In this document: positions 63,344 through 64,000 of the stretch, one piece after another
How positions within the stretch are numbered: position 1 is the first letter of the stretch
How the letters are laid out: each line of letters opens with the position of its first letter
NCBI GenBank assembly: GCA_032158295.1
Contig: CM063262.1
Location: forward strand, 10,301,977-10,365,976
DNA from: Pycnopodia helianthoides
Lineage: Eukaryota > Echinodermata > Asteroidea > Forcipulatida > Asteriidae
Direction: 5' to 3'
DNA length: 64,000 nt
Translations under genes and position numbers: made by a program
Notes under the pieces: generated by a model
The model's database searches: none
What the model saw: only the letters and a program-made list of their open reading frames with translations
What the model was told of the DNA's origin: nothing

Positions 63344-63699
63344 TTAAAGGTTGTGCACAACCTTTGTAAAATTGAAAATGTAACTAACCTGTAAAAATAT
63401 GTTTTCGAAAGGTGGCGGCGTTTTTGAGATATCGCCGAAAATCTGGAGCGGTTATGTCCACGCAGGAAGAATAATCCGTGATTGGGAAACACAATCTGAG
63501 AAACGTTTGATGCAGAAACGTTCCTCAGATTGAAATGTTTTTGAATCCCTATCTCTCTCTCTAAAACCACAATCATTGAAGGGAATCATTTCTCAACATG
63601 TTATACATTATCAACAGCTGCTGAGTGCTTGTTATACCAATTAAGTTTTTATGGTCATTAATTTGTGGAGTAATTACCGAAGGTATTCTCTCCCTTTAA
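63344..63699 (-). mobile_element. MITE family C, complete
   Basis: TTAA at 63344 and 63696. AGGTTGTGCACAACCTTTG left, CCGAAGGTATTCTCTCCC right. Interior GAGATATCGCCGAAAATCTG, CACGCAGGAAGAATAATCCG. Confidence 0.8.
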
Positions 63700-64000
63700 A
63701 AAAAGACTGTTCTTGTAAGCTTTGAAACAGACATTCTTTTGAGTTACCATGACTGTGTCTCATCAAAACCCTAACTCACCCCAAACATTACCTGAAATGT
63801 TGTCATTTCGTTCAATGCAACTTTTTTCCAGTTTTCACTCTGTCACTTCTTTTTGCCCTCTCACTTTGTCAGCGGAGTTTCCCCGAAGTACCCAAACCTT
63901 AAACTGGACGTGACAAGCACGCCTTGTACACCGTGACAGTAATCCTGTTGCTGTAGGCTCGGGCAGATGGCTTGATTAAATGTTATTTATTCCTGTGTAA
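63700..64000. other. No gene seen
   Basis: Unique to the window end. Confidence 0.3.

Overview
The window is from a large, repeat-rich animal genome. tRNA-derived SINEs, short TTAA-flanked inverted-repeat elements, CR1/L2-like LINE remnants, a Penelope-like fragment, GT-AG splice-site-like sequences and frequent TACATGTA words all fit a marine invertebrate deuterostome. An echinoderm, probably a sea star, is my best guess. That placement rests on the look of the repeats and was not tested by a search. There is no sign of bacterial, organellar or viral origin, and no CRISPR array.

I find no convincing protein-coding host gene. The open frames are short and most fall inside repeats. The readable protein remains belong to retroelements: the end of a Penelope-like endonuclease (468-695), two 3' ends of a CR1/L2-like reverse transcriptase ORF (8886-9366 and 35275-35512), and a LINE tail (11085-11255). 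The only host-gene candidates are two exon-like segments on the + strand bounded by good splice signals (18925-18973 and 56804-56923) and a CCAAT-rich stretch with a possible noncoding leader (25740-26929). Taken together the window looks like intron or intergenic DNA, possibly inside a long + strand gene.

Layout. 1-5.6 kb: Penelope-like fragment, SINEs, a layered tandem duplication and a piggyBac-like element. 6.6-10.1 kb: a 172-bp tandem repeat, a palindromic MITE, a Penelope LTR-like piece, a LINE fragment and a SINE. 10.7-14.5 kb: a LINE tail, a 97-bp array, and a 360-bp foldback nested in a MITE. 14.6-19.5 kb: SINEs, one pair inserted in a MITE with a 15-bp target duplication, then a 45-bp minisatellite whose every unit carries an AG|GT splice-like junction. 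20-29.4 kb: repeated copies of one TTAA MITE and a full-length SINE inside another MITE. 30-35.7 kb: a heptamer array, an 18-bp array and an inverted SINE pair. 36.9-41.9 kb: tandem arrays (about 115 bp, about 200 bp, and an exact 85-bp period carrying a CRE-like word) and a 370-bp foldback. 42-64 kb: further MITEs, often abutting at a shared TTAA, local duplications and relatively unique islands.

Several short-element families with different termini (called A, B, B2, C and G here) share an internal core, so they look like one evolving group that used TTAA targets. Their activity, together with SINE retroposition and tandem duplication, built much of this window. Family names A-I and SINE-A to SINE-E are local labels.
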